Assembly: GCF_000615945.1 (NCBI RefSeq)
Contig: NZ_BAMO01000018.1
Span: 21,337 to 85,336, forward strand
DNA from: Caldalkalibacillus mannanilyticus JCM 10596
Lineage (GTDB): Bacteria > Bacillota > Bacilli > Caldalkalibacillales > JCM-10596
Direction of reading: 5' to 3'
DNA: 64,000 bases
Shown here: one piece after another, positions 28,067 to 36,919 of the stretch
Layout of the letters: every line of letters begins with the position of its first letter
Numbering within the stretch: the first letter of the stretch is position 1
The notes under the pieces: generated by a model
Seen by the model: only the letters and a program-made list of their open reading frames with translations
Told to the model about the DNA's origin: nothing
Database searches by the model: none
Translations under genes and position numbers: made by a program

Positions 28067-28807
28067 TCAAGTAGGAGAGATTTGAGAAGATAACAGCTTT
28101 GATACTCGAAGAACTTCCTCATCAGATGGAGGAACGACATGATCTAAGGTATAAGTGAGTCCTAATTCTTTCCATTTGTAGACGCCCATTTGGTGATAGG
28201 GCAGGACCTCCACTTTTTTTACATTAGATAGAGATTGAATAAATCGAGCTAAGTCATTCAGATCTTTCTCATCGTCAGTGATGCCGGGTACCAATACGTG
28301 TCTGATCCACACATCGACTTTCTTTTCCGAAAGGGTACGAGCAAATTGCAGGATTTTTTGATTGGCTACTCCCGTTAATTGACGGTGCTTATCCTCATCC
28401 ATTAGTTTAATATCTAATAATACGAGATCTGTATAGTGTAATAATTCATCTACGCCCTTGATCTGTTCTATGTTTCCTGTTAAACAGCCTGCTGAAGTAT
28501 CAAGAGCTGTATGAATTCCTCGTTTCTTACATTCTTTAAAGAAATGCGTAATAAACTCAAGCTGAAGAAGTGGTTCTCCTCCACTAACCGTAACTCCTCC
28601 TCCAGAAAACTTCATATAAGGGGCGTATCGTTCAATACGATTCATGAGTTCCTCTACGGATATTTCCTGACCACCTTGAAAGTCCCAGGTATCTGGATTG
28701 TGACAATATCTGCAACGTAGTAGGCATCCTTGCATGAAAATGACAAATCTGATCCCTGGACCATCGACAGTCCCACATGTTTCTATAGAATGAATACGCC
28801 CTTTCAT
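28067..28807 (-). CDS. pflA: Pyruvate formate-lyase activating enzyme (PflA)
   Basis: A 246-residue radical SAM enzyme that installs the glycyl radical on PflB under anoxic conditions. The iron-sulfur motif is CLLRCRYC (CX3CX2C) near residue 29, preceded by TVDGPGIRFVIFMQG. FSGGGVTVSGGEPLLQ, the SAM-binding GGE motif, follows. Its length and sequence are typical of Bacillales PflA. It lies 34 bases downstream of pflB in the same orientation. Expression should follow the FNR-controlled adhE promoter far upstream. Confidence 0.96.
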   Translation of the reverse strand: MKGRIHSIETCGTVDGPGIRFVIFMQGCLLRCRYCHNPDTWDFQGGQEISVEELMNRIERYAPYMKFSGGGVTVSGGEPLLQLEFITHFFKECKKRGIHTALDTSAGCLTGNIEQIKGVDELLHYTDLVLLDIKLMDEDKHRQLTGVANQKILQFARTLSEKKVDVWIRHVLVPGITDDEKDLNDLARFIQSLSNVKKVEVLPYHQMGVYKWKELGLTYTLDHVVPPSDEEVLRVSKLLSSQISPT

Positions 28808-28840
28808 AGTGAATCTCTCCTTTGATCTATCTAGTAACCG

Positions 28841-31065
28841 TTACACCTTTTCGTGGAACGTTCGCGAAATGACATCTAATTGTTGTTCTTTTGTTAGCTT
28901 GATAAAGTTAACGGCATATCCAGAAACACGAACGGTTAGCTGAGGATACTTCTCAGGATGGTTCATAGCATCTTCCAGTGTTTCTCTGTTAAAGACATTC
29001 ACATTAATATGGTGCCCTGTTTTACTGATATAACCGTCAAGAATAGCACTTAAATTTTGGTTTCGTGTTTCTTCTTCTCTTCCTAATGCTTTAGGAACGA
29101 TAGAGAAGGTGCACGAAATACCATCTAATGAATCTTCATAAGGAATTTTCGAGATGGAGTTCAAAGAGGCGATGGCACCGTTACGATCACGTCCATGAAG
29201 CGGATTCGCTCCTGGGGCGAATGGAGCACCAGCTCTTCTTCCATCAGGTGTATTTCCTGTTTTCTTACCGTAAACTACATTGGATGTAATGGTCAATACA
29301 GATAGTGTAGGAATCGCGTTTCGATACGTTTTGTGATTTCTTAGCTTTTCCATAAAGGAAGTAACTAGGTAAGTTGCAATTTCATCAACACGGTCATCGT
29401 CATTCCCAAATTGAGGATATTCTCCTTCTACTTGATAATCGACAGCTAAACCGTTCGCATCTCGTATGACTCTAACCTTAGAGTGTTTAATGGCACTTAG
29501 TGAGTCTGCTGCAACGGAAAGACCCGCAATTCCGCAAGCCATTGTTCGAACAATCTCCTTATCGTGTAATGCCATTTCAATACGCTCGTAGGAGTATTTA
29601 TCATGCATATAATGGATCACATTTAATGTATTGATATACAAGCCGGCTAACCAATCCATGACCTTCTCGTATCTTTCCATCACATCATCATAATCCAAAT
29701 ATTCATTTGTGATTGGTTCAAATTTAGGACCTACTTGCATTTTTTGTTCTTCATCAATTCCACCGTTGATGGCATAAAGCAAGGCTTTCGCTAGGTTGCT
29801 CGTGCACCAAAGAATTGCATTTGCTTTCCAATTTTCATTGCAGATACACAACAAGCAATCCCATAGTCATCGCCAAATTCAGGTCTCATAATGTCATCAT
29901 TTTCATATTGAATGGAACTTGTATTAATCGACATTTGAGCACAATAGATCTTAAATTTCTCTGGAAGCTCAGTAGACCAAAGAACAGTTAAGTTTGGTTC
30001 TGGAGCTGGACCAAGATTATCTAATGTATGCAGAAAGCGGAAAGAATTCTTAGTGACTAGCGGTCTGCCATCCATCGTCATTCCACCGATTGATTCTGTA
30101 ACCCAAGTAGGGTCTCCACTAAATAATTCGTTATACTCTGGAGTTCTCAGGAATTTAACCAATCGAAGCTTCATAATAAAATGATCGATAAGCTCCTGTG
30201 CTTCTTGTTCTGTCAGCTTGTTTGCTTTTAGATCTCTTTCGATATAAATATCTAAGAAAGTAGACACACGCCCTAAGCTCATGGCTGCTCCATTTTGTTC
30301 TTTGATAGCAGCAAGGTAAGCAAAATATAGCCACTGAATAGCTTGAACTGCATCCTGCGCTGGATTGGAGATATCGAATCCATAGCTGGCAGCCATTTGT
30401 TTTAATTCCTGTAAGGATCTAATTTGTTCTGTTAGTTCTTCGCGATCACGGATCACTTCATCTAACATTTGCTCGTTATTTAATCCTTCTAAATCTTTCT
30501 TTTTCTGTTCAATTAAGAAGTTGACACCATATAGTGCCACGCGTCTATAATCGCCGATAATTCTTCCACGACCATAGGCATCAGGTAAGCCCGTAATAAT
30601 TCCTGCTTTTCTCGCTACTTTCATTTCAGGAGTATAGACATCGAAAACTCCTTGATTGTGAGTTTTGCGATAATCAGTGAAGATTCTTTCCACTTCAGAG
30701 TCGAGAGTAAATCCATAAGCTGAACAAGCATCTTTTGCCATGCGAATACCGCCGAAGGCTGAACTGACCTTCTAAGTGGGGCGTCTGTTTGAAGACCCAC
30801 AACTGTTTCTAAGGCTTCATCTATATATCCAGGTGCATGAGAAGTAATGGTAGATACAGTCTTGGTGTCAACATCAAGCACTCCACCATTTTTTCTTTCC
30901 TGCTCAAGTAGTTCTAAACACTTATCCCATAATTGATTGGTTTTGGAGGTAGGACTCCAAGAAGGAGGAATCTCCTTCATAAGGGGTCCAGTTAAGTTGA
31001 ATGAAATTACGTACATTGATTTCATCCATCCATTTACCTGTTTTAAATCCTTTCCATTGATTCAT
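28841..31065 (-). pseudogene. pflB: Formate acetyltransferase (pyruvate formate-lyase), three frameshifts as read
   Basis: Glycyl-radical enzyme converting pyruvate and CoA to acetyl-CoA and formate. All key parts are present: the start MNQWKGFKTGKWMDEINV at ATG 31065, STITSHAPGYIDE, the adjacent catalytic cysteines in GIACCVSAM, and the C-terminal radical loop RVSGYAV. Three breaks interrupt it. Two G are missing near 30957 (restoring FLEGPTSKTNQLWDK). One base is missing in the AA at 30755-30756 (restoring [12 protein letters not shown]). One is missing in the TT at 29796-29797 (restoring GARANLAKALL). Repair gives 742 residues, the normal size. Because the operon is otherwise intact, I consider these sequence errors. 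It starts 15 bases after adhE. Confidence 0.93.
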
Positions 31066-31080
31066 CTTTTCTCACTCCTT

Positions 31081-33696
31081 TTATTCTTTTCCTTTCACTC
31101 CGTTGTAAGCATTGCGGTAGATTTGAGCAAGCTCAGTGACAAGTGGCATTTTCGGATTAGCTGGAGTACATTGATCTTCAAAAGCACGATCTGCCAGAAG
31201 GTCTACTTTTGCTTCAAATTCTTTTTGATCAATACCACATTCTGCAATGCTCATAGGAATATTTAATTCTGTAGCCAAGCCGATGATAGCATTGATTAAG
31301 CTCTCTACACCTTCTTCAACTGTTTTCGCAGGAAGGCCTAATGCTTTAGCAATTTCAGCATATTTTTGATCTGCTACAAAGTATTCATATTTAGGGAATG
31401 CAGCAAATTTTGTCGGCTTTTGAGCGTTAAATCGGATGACGTGTGGCATTAAGATTGTGTTTGCTCTACCGTGTGCAATATGGAACTCTGCTCCTAATTT
31501 GTGTGCTAAGCTGTGATTTATTCCTAAGAAGGCATTAGCAAATGCCATTCCAGCTATCGTAGAAGCATTGTGCATTTTTTCTCTTGCCTTTTCATTCTGA
31601 CCATTATGATAAGCTTGAGGTAGGTATTCAAAGACAAGCTGGATTGCTTTGATGGCAAGCCCGTCAGTGTAATCATTTGCCATATTTGATACATACGCTT
31701 CAATCGCATGGGTTAAAACGTCCATTCCCGTATCAGCAGTGACTGTTTTCGGAAGAGTAAGCACATAATCTGGGTCCACGATTGCGACGTGTGGAGTTAG
31801 CTCGTAATCGGCTAATGGATATTTCGTACCGCTCTCTTTGTCTGTAATAACAGAGAAGGAAGTCACTTCAGATCCTGTTCCAGAAGTGGTTGGGATCGCA
31901 ATAAATTTAGTCTTTTCACCAAGCTTTGGATATTTGTAGATACGTTTGCGAATATCTAAGAACTTTTGCTTAATTCCTTGGAAGTCAACATCTGGATATT
32001 CGTAAAATAACCACATTCCTTTAGCAGCATCCATTGGTGATCCTCCACCTAGTGCAATAATAGCATCCGGCTGGAATTTCATCATTTTCTCTGTCCCTCT
32101 CATGACAGTTTCGAAGGATGGATCTGGCTCTACATCAGAGAATACTTCGACTTGAACAAGATCAGATCTTTTACGCAGGTAGTATAATACGCGATCAACA
32201 TAACCAAAGCGAACCATGTCTTGATCTGTAACGATGAACACTCTGCTGATATTAGGCATTTTTTCTAAGTATTTCGTAGCACCTTTTTCAAAATAGATTT
32301 TTGGTGGAACTTTAAACCATTGCATATTATTTGTCCTTTTCGCTAATCGTTTGACATTAATAAGATTGACCGCTGATACGTTTGACGTTGTAGAGTTGGA
32401 ACCAAATGTTCCGCAGCCTAAAGTCAGTGAAGGCATGTATGCATTGTAGATATCACCGATGGCTCCTTGAGAAGATGGTGAATTTACAATTAAACGACCT
32501 GTTTTAAGGCGACGTCCAAATTCGTGAATGACTTCTTCATTTGTAGAATGAATAACAGCTGAGTGACCCATTCCACCGAATTCGACCATTTCTTCTGCTC
32601 GACGAATTCCTTCCTCTGTACTATTTACTTTAAAGAAGGCAAGGACAGGACTTAATTTTTCACGAGATAGTGGATTTTCTGGACCTACTGCGTTTAATTC
32701 AGCAATCAGGATTTTTGTTCCTTCGGGTACTTGTACATCTGCCATTTCAGCGATTTTAGCTGCTGGAAGTCCAACGATTTTTCCGTTTACGGCACAAGTT
32801 GTAGGATTAATGACAAGTCCTTCTACTTTTTTAATTTCTGCTTTTGAAAGGAAATGACAATTATTTTCCTTCATATAATCCTTTACTTCTTGATAAATTT
32901 CTTTATCTACGATCACAGCTTGTTCTGAGGCACAAATCATTCCGTTGTCGAAAGTCTTAGAAAGAATAAGATCTGTTACGGCGCGCTTCACATTGGCTGT
33001 TTTCTCAATGTAGCATGGTACGTTACCAGGACCTACGCCAAGGGCAGGCTTACCTGTACTGTAAGCCGATTTAACCATTCCAGAACCACCTGTTGCCAAG
33101 ACAATAGCAATTCCAGGATGATTCATTAAGAGCTGGGTTGCTTCAATAGAGGGACTAGCGATCCATTGAATACAATGTTCAGGTGCTCCAGCTTTAACGG
33201 CAGCATCTCTCAGTGTTTGAGCAGCTTCTACGCTACTTTTTTGAGCAGAAGGGTGAAAGGCAAAAATGATTGGGTTTCTTGTTTTTAAGCTGATTAAGGC
33301 TTTGAACATCGTCGTTGAGGTTGGGTTGGTCACTGGAGTTACACCTGCTACAATTCCCACAGGCTCGGCAATTTCAGTGATTCCTTCATATTTGTTTTCA
33401 CCAATAATACCAACTGTTTTGTTGTACTTAATATTGTGATAAATGTACTCAGTAGCGAAGATGTTTTTGATAATCTTATCCTCATATACTCCTCGACCTG
33501 TTTCCTCATGTGCCAGTTTGGCTAATTCCATATGGCGACCTAATCCGGCTAGTGCAGCTTGTTTAACAATTTCATCGATTTTTTCTTGATCTAACTTCAT
33601 ATACTCTGCACTTGCCTTTTGCGCGTTCTCCACCAATTGGTCAATTGTCCGTGATAGAGTGTTCTCTTCCGTATTTTGCTTTTGTTGTATGGCCAT
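31081..33696 (-). CDS. adhE: Bifunctional acetaldehyde-CoA/alcohol dehydrogenase (AdhE)
   Basis: An 871-residue fusion that reduces acetyl-CoA to ethanol and reoxidises two NADH during fermentation. Residues 1-440 are a CoA-dependent aldehyde dehydrogenase with the catalytic Cys in FDNGMICASEQ. Residues from 455 on form an iron-dependent alcohol dehydrogenase (ALGGGSPMDAAKGMW, TTSGTGSEVT, and the metal-site histidines in GINHSLAHKLGAEFHIAHG). AGGAGG precedes the ATG. It heads the adhE-pflB-pflA-MFS operon. Upstream lie an FNR palindrome placed for activation and a Rex-type palindrome further out, so induction by anoxia and high NADH is expected. Confidence 0.97.
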   Translation of the reverse strand: MAIQQKQNTEENTLSRTIDQLVENAQKASAEYMKLDQEKIDEIVKQAALAGLGRHMELAKLAHEETGRGVYEDKIIKNIFATEYIYHNIKYNKTVGIIGENKYEGITEIAEPVGIVAGVTPVTNPTSTTMFKALISLKTRNPIIFAFHPSAQKSSVEAAQTLRDAAVKAGAPEHCIQWIASPSIEATQLLMNHPGIAIVLATGGSGMVKSAYSTGKPALGVGPGNVPCYIEKTANVKRAVTDLILSKTFDNGMICASEQAVIVDKEIYQEVKDYMKENNCHFLSKAEIKKVEGLVINPTTCAVNGKIVGLPAAKIAEMADVQVPEGTKILIAELNAVGPENPLSREKLSPVLAFFKVNSTEEGIRRAEEMVEFGGMGHSAVIHSTNEEVIHEFGRRLKTGRLIVNSPSSQGAIGDIYNAYMPSLTLGCGTFGSNSTTSNVSAVNLINVKRLAKRTNNMQWFKVPPKIYFEKGATKYLEKMPNISRVFIVTDQDMVRFGYVDRVLYYLRKRSDLVQVEVFSDVEPDPSFETVMRGTEKMMKFQPDAIIALGGGSPMDAAKGMWLFYEYPDVDFQGIKQKFLDIRKRIYKYPKLGEKTKFIAIPTTSGTGSEVTSFSVITDKESGTKYPLADYELTPHVAIVDPDYVLTLPKTVTADTGMDVLTHAIEAYVSNMANDYTDGLAIKAIQLVFEYLPQAYHNGQNEKAREKMHNASTIAGMAFANAFLGINHSLAHKLGAEFHIAHGRANTILMPHVIRFNAQKPTKFAAFPKYEYFVADQKYAEIAKALGLPAKTVEEGVESLINAIIGLATELNIPMSIAECGIDQKEFEAKVDLLADRAFEDQCTPANPKMPLVTELAQIYRNAYNGVKGKE

Positions 33697-33738
33697 CTCT
33701 CATTCCTCCTAAGCTTTCTATATATTTCTTTCACCTTA

Positions 33739-33781
33739 ACTATACTAATAGTGTGACAGGGCTAATGTGATTTGCGTCACT
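33739..33781 (-). promoter_or_regulatory. FNR-activated (class II) promoter of adhE
   Basis: TGTGATTTGCGTCACT (33766-33781) matches the FNR consensus TGTGA-N6-TCACA except for the last base. On the minus strand a -10 hexamer, TATAGT, lies at 33744-33739. The site centre is 34.5 bases from the -10 end, which puts it at -41.5 if transcription starts near 33732. This is the standard spacing for activation by FNR, and no sigma-A -35 hexamer is needed. Confidence 0.78.
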
Positions 33782-34136
33782 AAAAAACAGGATAATGTTA
33801 CTAATTTGTGAACTGTTTCACAAATTCATGTTGTTACATAGATCATTGAAGTCCTTTTTGTTTCTTTGTTACACTGAAATGTATTCAGTTATTTTTTGAA
33901 CTCATCCTAAGTGTTCCCCCTTCCTTTTTAGAGTATGTTCTTATGAACCATATGGGATTAATTGTGTTCTCTGGATTTGGATTAAAACCATCTAGATCAA
34001 TGTGATCAATATACAGAATTCGAAATTATCCAAAATCTTTTTTGTCTTTTCTAATCATCTTTAGCAATTAGGAAATAAAATAGAAAATAAAAACAAGTGT
34101 GGTTGTTTGGGGACAATGATTTTTACTGTAGTTCAT
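33782..34136. other. Long AT-rich non-coding region upstream of adhE
   Basis: The adhE to MobA-like gap spans 33697-34225. Apart from the regulatory sites listed separately, it holds no protein frame of convincing size or with a Shine-Dalgarno. On the minus strand it contains a CCCC-bearing, unstructured stretch near 34110, then a weak hairpin (AAACAA-CCACAC-TTGTTT) running into U-rich sequence near 34080. This is compatible with a short RNA started at 34137. Confidence 0.5.
33806..33823. promoter_or_regulatory. Rex-type operator, also a perfect FNR half-site palindrome
   Basis: TTGTGAACTGTTTCACAA is a perfect inverted repeat fitting the redox-sensor Rex consensus TTGTGAA-N4-TTCACAA. It also contains TGTGA-N6-TCACA. 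Its centre is 41 bases upstream of the proximal FNR site of adhE. Rex usually represses adhE-type genes when NADH is low. Confidence 0.65.
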
Positions 34137-34137
34137 T
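34080..34137 (-). ncRNA. Candidate FNR-dependent small RNA
   Basis: A transcript is predicted from the FNR/-10 pair just upstream, starting near 34137. The first 57 bases are A- and C-rich with an exposed CCCC. They end in a 6-bp hairpin (AAACAA/TTGTTT, loop CCACAC) followed by TTATTTTCT. The hairpin is weak for a terminator, so the 3' end is uncertain, and the RNA may instead be a long adhE leader. A leaderless 22-codon frame also begins at its second base. This is an inference from promoter geometry; no homologue is recognised. Confidence 0.35.
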
Positions 34138-34143
34138 TTTTCC

Positions 34144-34186
34144 ATCATAGGTCAAATGCCACACACATACTGTGATGTAAATCACT
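34144..34186 (-). promoter_or_regulatory. Orphan FNR-type class II promoter pointing towards adhE
   Basis: TGTGATGTAAATCACT (34171-34186) is an FNR palindrome. On the minus strand TATGAT lies at 34149-34144, at exactly the 34.5-base distance found for the adhE, MobA-like and fnr promoters. The predicted start is near 34137, about 440 bases before the adhE ATG, and no gene begins there. Confidence 0.6.
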
Positions 34187-34211
34187 ATGTCCGAAACTTA
34201 TTTTTGCGCAC

Positions 34212-34243
34212 AAAAAAAGCTGCCATTATGCTTTAATGGCAAC
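34212..34243 (-). terminator. Intrinsic terminator of the MobA-like gene, overlapping its last codons
   Basis: Read on the minus strand, TTGCCATTA and TAATGGCAG form the stem around AAGCA and run into seven T. The stem begins inside the 3' end of the coding sequence, which stops at 34226. Confidence 0.8.
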
Positions 34244-34819
34244 TTGATAATCTTGTAATGTTTTAATCGAATAAATAAAGGTTACATCTATCTTATGTTC
34301 TAAAAACTGAGAACTGCTAATCCCTTGCCAATGAATCTGACTGAGTATTTCTAGAGGGTTCTGATAATTTCTTTTTAACATGGTTTCAATGGCTTGTAGA
34401 CAAGACTTGTCATACACAGCATGGTAGGGATTTACCTTATTTTTAATCATGGGGATGACAGCGTCGAATTCTTTCTCTTGTTTTACATCATATAAGAACT
34501 GAGCCGCTCGTGAACAAATAAAAGGCATATCTGAATTGACCATCCACAAATGATTGTATGTTGATAACGAAAACGCAGCATGCATCCCGCTTAAAGCTCC
34601 TTTTCCTATAGAAGAGGAGGTGATAATCCGAATTTTTTTATCTAGAATAGGAAGGTAGACCATGGGTTGGTTCGTAACTAAGATAATTTCTTCACAAATT
34701 TTAGACATCTCTTTAATTTGGCGTTCAATGAGTAATTCTCCTTCAAAGGGGAGAAAGCCATTTACCGGGAAATCTATATTTTGAGCGCGATCCCAATCTA
34801 AGATCACTCCTGTAAGCAT
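34226..34819 (-). CDS. Degenerate MobA-like (molybdenum cofactor nucleotidyltransferase-fold) protein
   Basis: A 197-residue protein with the overall pattern of MobA guanylyltransferases: an ILVTNQP strand, IGKGALSGMHAAF, the metal-site NSDMPFI, and the C-terminal NPYHAVYDKSCLQAIETML. However, the GTP-binding loop LAGGxSxRMG that should follow the first strand is replaced by LDWDRAQNIDFPVNG, so normal nucleotide binding is doubtful. The gene is divergent from fnr, has a very strong AAGGAGGTGATT, and lies behind an FNR-type promoter. It may be a regulatory or repurposed relative linked to anaerobic molybdoenzyme maturation, or a different nucleotidyltransferase-fold family. Confidence 0.62.
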   Translation of the reverse strand: MLTGVILDWDRAQNIDFPVNGFLPFEGELLIERQIKEMSKICEEIILVTNQPMVYLPILDKKIRIITSSSIGKGALSGMHAAFSLSTYNHLWMVNSDMPFICSRAAQFLYDVKQEKEFDAVIPMIKNKVNPYHAVYDKSCLQAIETMLKRNYQNPLEILSQIHWQGISSSQFLEHKIDVTFIYSIKTLQDYQVAIKA

Positions 34820-34841
34820 TTTGAATCACCTCCTTAGCTCA

Positions 34842-34884
34842 ACTATAAAGGGCTTCCAAATAGAATTCTGTAATTTACATCACA
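34842..34884 (-). promoter_or_regulatory. FNR-type promoter of the MobA-like gene
   Basis: TGTAATTTACATCACA (34869-34884) deviates from the FNR consensus at one base of one half-site. The minus-strand -10, TATAGT, lies at 34847-34842, 34.5 bases from the centre of the palindrome. A start near 34835 leaves a 16-base leader. Confidence 0.65.
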
Positions 34885-34911
34885 GAAAATAGGAAAAAAT
34901 GCTCTCATAAG

Positions 34912-34954
34912 TGTGATTTTTGTCACACCTTTTCTTCGTGGAATCTGATATTAT
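34912..34954 (+). promoter_or_regulatory. FNR-type (autoregulatory) promoter of fnr
   Basis: TGTGATTTTTGTCACA (34912-34927) is a perfect FNR palindrome. TATTAT at 34949-34954 is the -10, with the site centred 41.5 bases before a start near 34961. The fnr ATG is 25 bases further on. Confidence 0.78.
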
Positions 34955-34985
34955 AGTTACAAAGAGCAAAAGGAGGTATTTTATA

Positions 34986-35711
34986 ATGAAAGATACCCAA
35001 ACGACAATGCAATGTCCGTACCTTGTGAAAAACACCTCTTCTTTTTCACAAGATAACTTTAATAAATTAGAAACGATTATGTATGAGTTGAAATCTCCTG
35101 CAAATATGCATTTATTTCGAGAGGGAGATGTAACAGATAAGTTATATTATGTGAAGCAAGGTCAGATTAAGATCACCAAACCTACTGAAGATGGCAGAAA
35201 CCTGGTCTTATATCTGTTCAAAGAAGGAGATATGTTTGGAGAAATCTCAAGCTTTGGAGAGTTGAGATATTCTTTTAATGCAGAAACCATGACTGATTGT
35301 GTTCTTGGGGTGATTCAGCAAAGGGATTTAGAGATCCTGTTATGGCAGCATGGTGATTTAGCTGTGGAGTTTATGAAATGGATGGGCTTGATGCACCGTA
35401 TTACGCAGTCAAAGTTTCGTGATTTGATGCTTTACGGAAAAACAGGAGCTCTTTGTTCTACTTTGATTCGTTTGACGAATACATGTGGCAAAGACATAGG
35501 CACTGGAATCAAAATCGATCGAAGAATCACGAATAACGAGTTAGGAGATATGATTGGTGCAACTCGTGAAAGTGTTAACCGTATGCTGAGAGATTTGGCT
35601 AAGCAGGATATTATTACAAATGAATTGGGGTATATTACTGTACATGACTTAGAGTACCTAAGAGAAATCTGTCATTGTGAAAATTGTCCGAGAGATATCT
35701 GTCGTGTATAG
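34986..35711 (+). CDS. fnr: Anaerobic regulator Fnr (CRP/FNR family, Bacillus type)
   Basis: A 241-residue transcription factor with a cyclic-nucleotide-binding-like beta barrel (residues 20-140), a dimer helix, and a C-terminal helix-turn-helix (NNELGDMIGATRESVNRML). As in Bacillus Fnr, the iron-sulfur ligands appear to be at the extreme C-terminus, where ICHCENCPRDICR supplies the cysteines, rather than at the N-terminus as in E. coli. The start is the ATG at 34986 behind AAAAGGAGG; an in-frame extension to 34920 would run through its own promoter and is rejected. It probably activates itself, the MobA-like gene and adhE-pfl through the palindromes described here. Confidence 0.94.
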   Translation: MKDTQTTMQCPYLVKNTSSFSQDNFNKLETIMYELKSPANMHLFREGDVTDKLYYVKQGQIKITKPTEDGRNLVLYLFKEGDMFGEISSFGELRYSFNAETMTDCVLGVIQQRDLEILLWQHGDLAVEFMKWMGLMHRITQSKFRDLMLYGKTGALCSTLIRLTNTCGKDIGTGIKIDRRITNNELGDMIGATRESVNRMLRDLAKQDIITNELGYITVHDLEYLREICHCENCPRDICRV

Positions 35712-35749
35712 AGTACCATACAAATATGCATATGAAATATGATAAAAAT

Positions 35750-35788
35750 CACCTTAGGGAATGGAAATGTGAACCTATGGTGTTTTTT
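35750..35788 (+). terminator. Intrinsic terminator of fnr
   Basis: CACCTTAGG (35750-35758) pairs with CCTATGGTG (35774-35782) with one mismatch, followed by six T. Confidence 0.75.
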
Positions 35789-35829
35789 ATTTTGTTCATA
35801 TTTGAAAGGGCTGTCAAACTTTTTCAATC

Positions 35830-35858
35830 TTGTTCAACGAATAGGGGTTTGGTAGAAT
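35830..35858 (+). promoter_or_regulatory. Sigma-A-type promoter of the fructokinase gene
   Basis: TTGTTC (35830-35835), a 17-base spacer and TAGAAT (35853-35858) lie 58 bases before the ATG. Confidence 0.6.
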
Positions 35859-35915
35859 GAATGGAAGTTAGTATTTTGATTTTTTAAAAAACGTGATAGA
35901 TGGAGGATCTAGGTA

Positions 35916-36878
35916 ATGACACAATCGAATTCAGTGGTGTGTATTGGTGAATTATTAATTGATTTTTTTTGTACGGATATCAATGTGAGCTTGAAAGAAG
36001 GGGCTAATTTCCTCAAGCAGGCTGGCGGGGCTCCCGCTAATGTATCGGCGGCTATTGCGAAACTGGGTGGAAAAGCTGCCTTTGTTGGTAAAGTAGGAAG
36101 TGATCCCTTTGGTGAATTCTTAATCGAAACCATCGAACAGGCTCAGGTGGATACAAGTATGATTCTGAAAGATCCGAGTATCATGACGACTATGGCTTAT
36201 GTGTCGCTTCAATCTAATGGAGAACGTGATTTTGTTTTTTCAAGGGGAGCGGATGAAAAACTATCCTTGGAAGAACTCGACATAGATAAAATCCAACAAG
36301 CGAAAATCCTTCATTTTGGTTCTGCCACGGCATTGTTAGGTGGTGAATCGGTTAAGACGTATTTTTCTTTAATGCAGCTAGCCAAGGAAAACAATCAGAT
36401 GATTTCTTTCGATCCTAACTACAGAGACGCACTGTGGGCTACAAGAGAGAAGGAGTTTATCGAGTTAGCCAAGCAGGGAATAGCTCTAGCGGATTTTGTC
36501 AAAGTGAGTGAAGAGGAACTCTCTATCATTACGGGAGAACAAGACCTGAAGAAGGGTGTTCAGACATTGCATCAATTAGGGGGGAAAGTGATTACCGTTA
36601 CTCTCGGTTCTAAGGGAACCTTCTTATCTAACGGAACGGAATCAACGACTGTGGGGAGTGTAGCGATTAAATCGATCGATTCAACGGGTGCAGGAGATGC
36701 CTTCGTCGGAGCTACCTTATACCAATTTGCACAAGAACAAGATCTTCCAGCGATATTCAAAGATTTTAGCCGCCTAGAACAGGTGATTCAATTTTCTAAC
36801 AAAGTGGGCGCATTAGTTTGTACCAAGATGGGAGCAATCGCAGCTCTTCCATCTCATGAAGAAATTAAGGCACTGTAA
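35916..36878 (+). CDS. Fructokinase-like PfkB-family carbohydrate kinase
   Basis: A 320-residue ribokinase-fold sugar kinase. The substrate-side signature [25 protein letters not shown] lies near residue 37 (split here as [15 protein letters not shown] and [11 protein letters not shown]). [11 protein letters not shown] is in the middle, and the ATP/catalytic motif [12 protein letters not shown] with its catalytic Asp is near residue 252. This combination is typical of bacterial ScrK/YdjE-type fructokinases, which make fructose 6-phosphate. No sugar transporter is adjacent, so the exact substrate is inferred. AGATGGAGG lies ahead of the ATG. A YueD-like reductase gene follows after 41 bases. 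Confidence 0.85.
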   Translation: MTQSNSVVCIGELLIDFFCTDINVSLKEGANFLKQAGGAPANVSAAIAKLGGKAAFVGKVGSDPFGEFLIETIEQAQVDTSMILKDPSIMTTMAYVSLQSNGERDFVFSRGADEKLSLEELDIDKIQQAKILHFGSATALLGGESVKTYFSLMQLAKENNQMISFDPNYRDALWATREKEFIELAKQGIALADFVKVSEEELSIITGEQDLKKGVQTLHQLGGKVITVTLGSKGTFLSNGTESTTVGSVAIKSIDSTGAGDAFVGATLYQFAQEQDLPAIFKDFSRLEQVIQFSNKVGALVCTKMGAIAALPSHEEIKAL

Positions 36879-36919
36879 ACCGACCTAAAATCAATCATTC
36901 AAAAGGGAGGGCAGGAGTA

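Noticed and set aside
34920..34985. N-terminal extension of Fnr
   Set aside because: The frame is open, but it would be translated from inside the FNR operator and promoter and has no ribosome site; the ATG at 34986 has a strong one.
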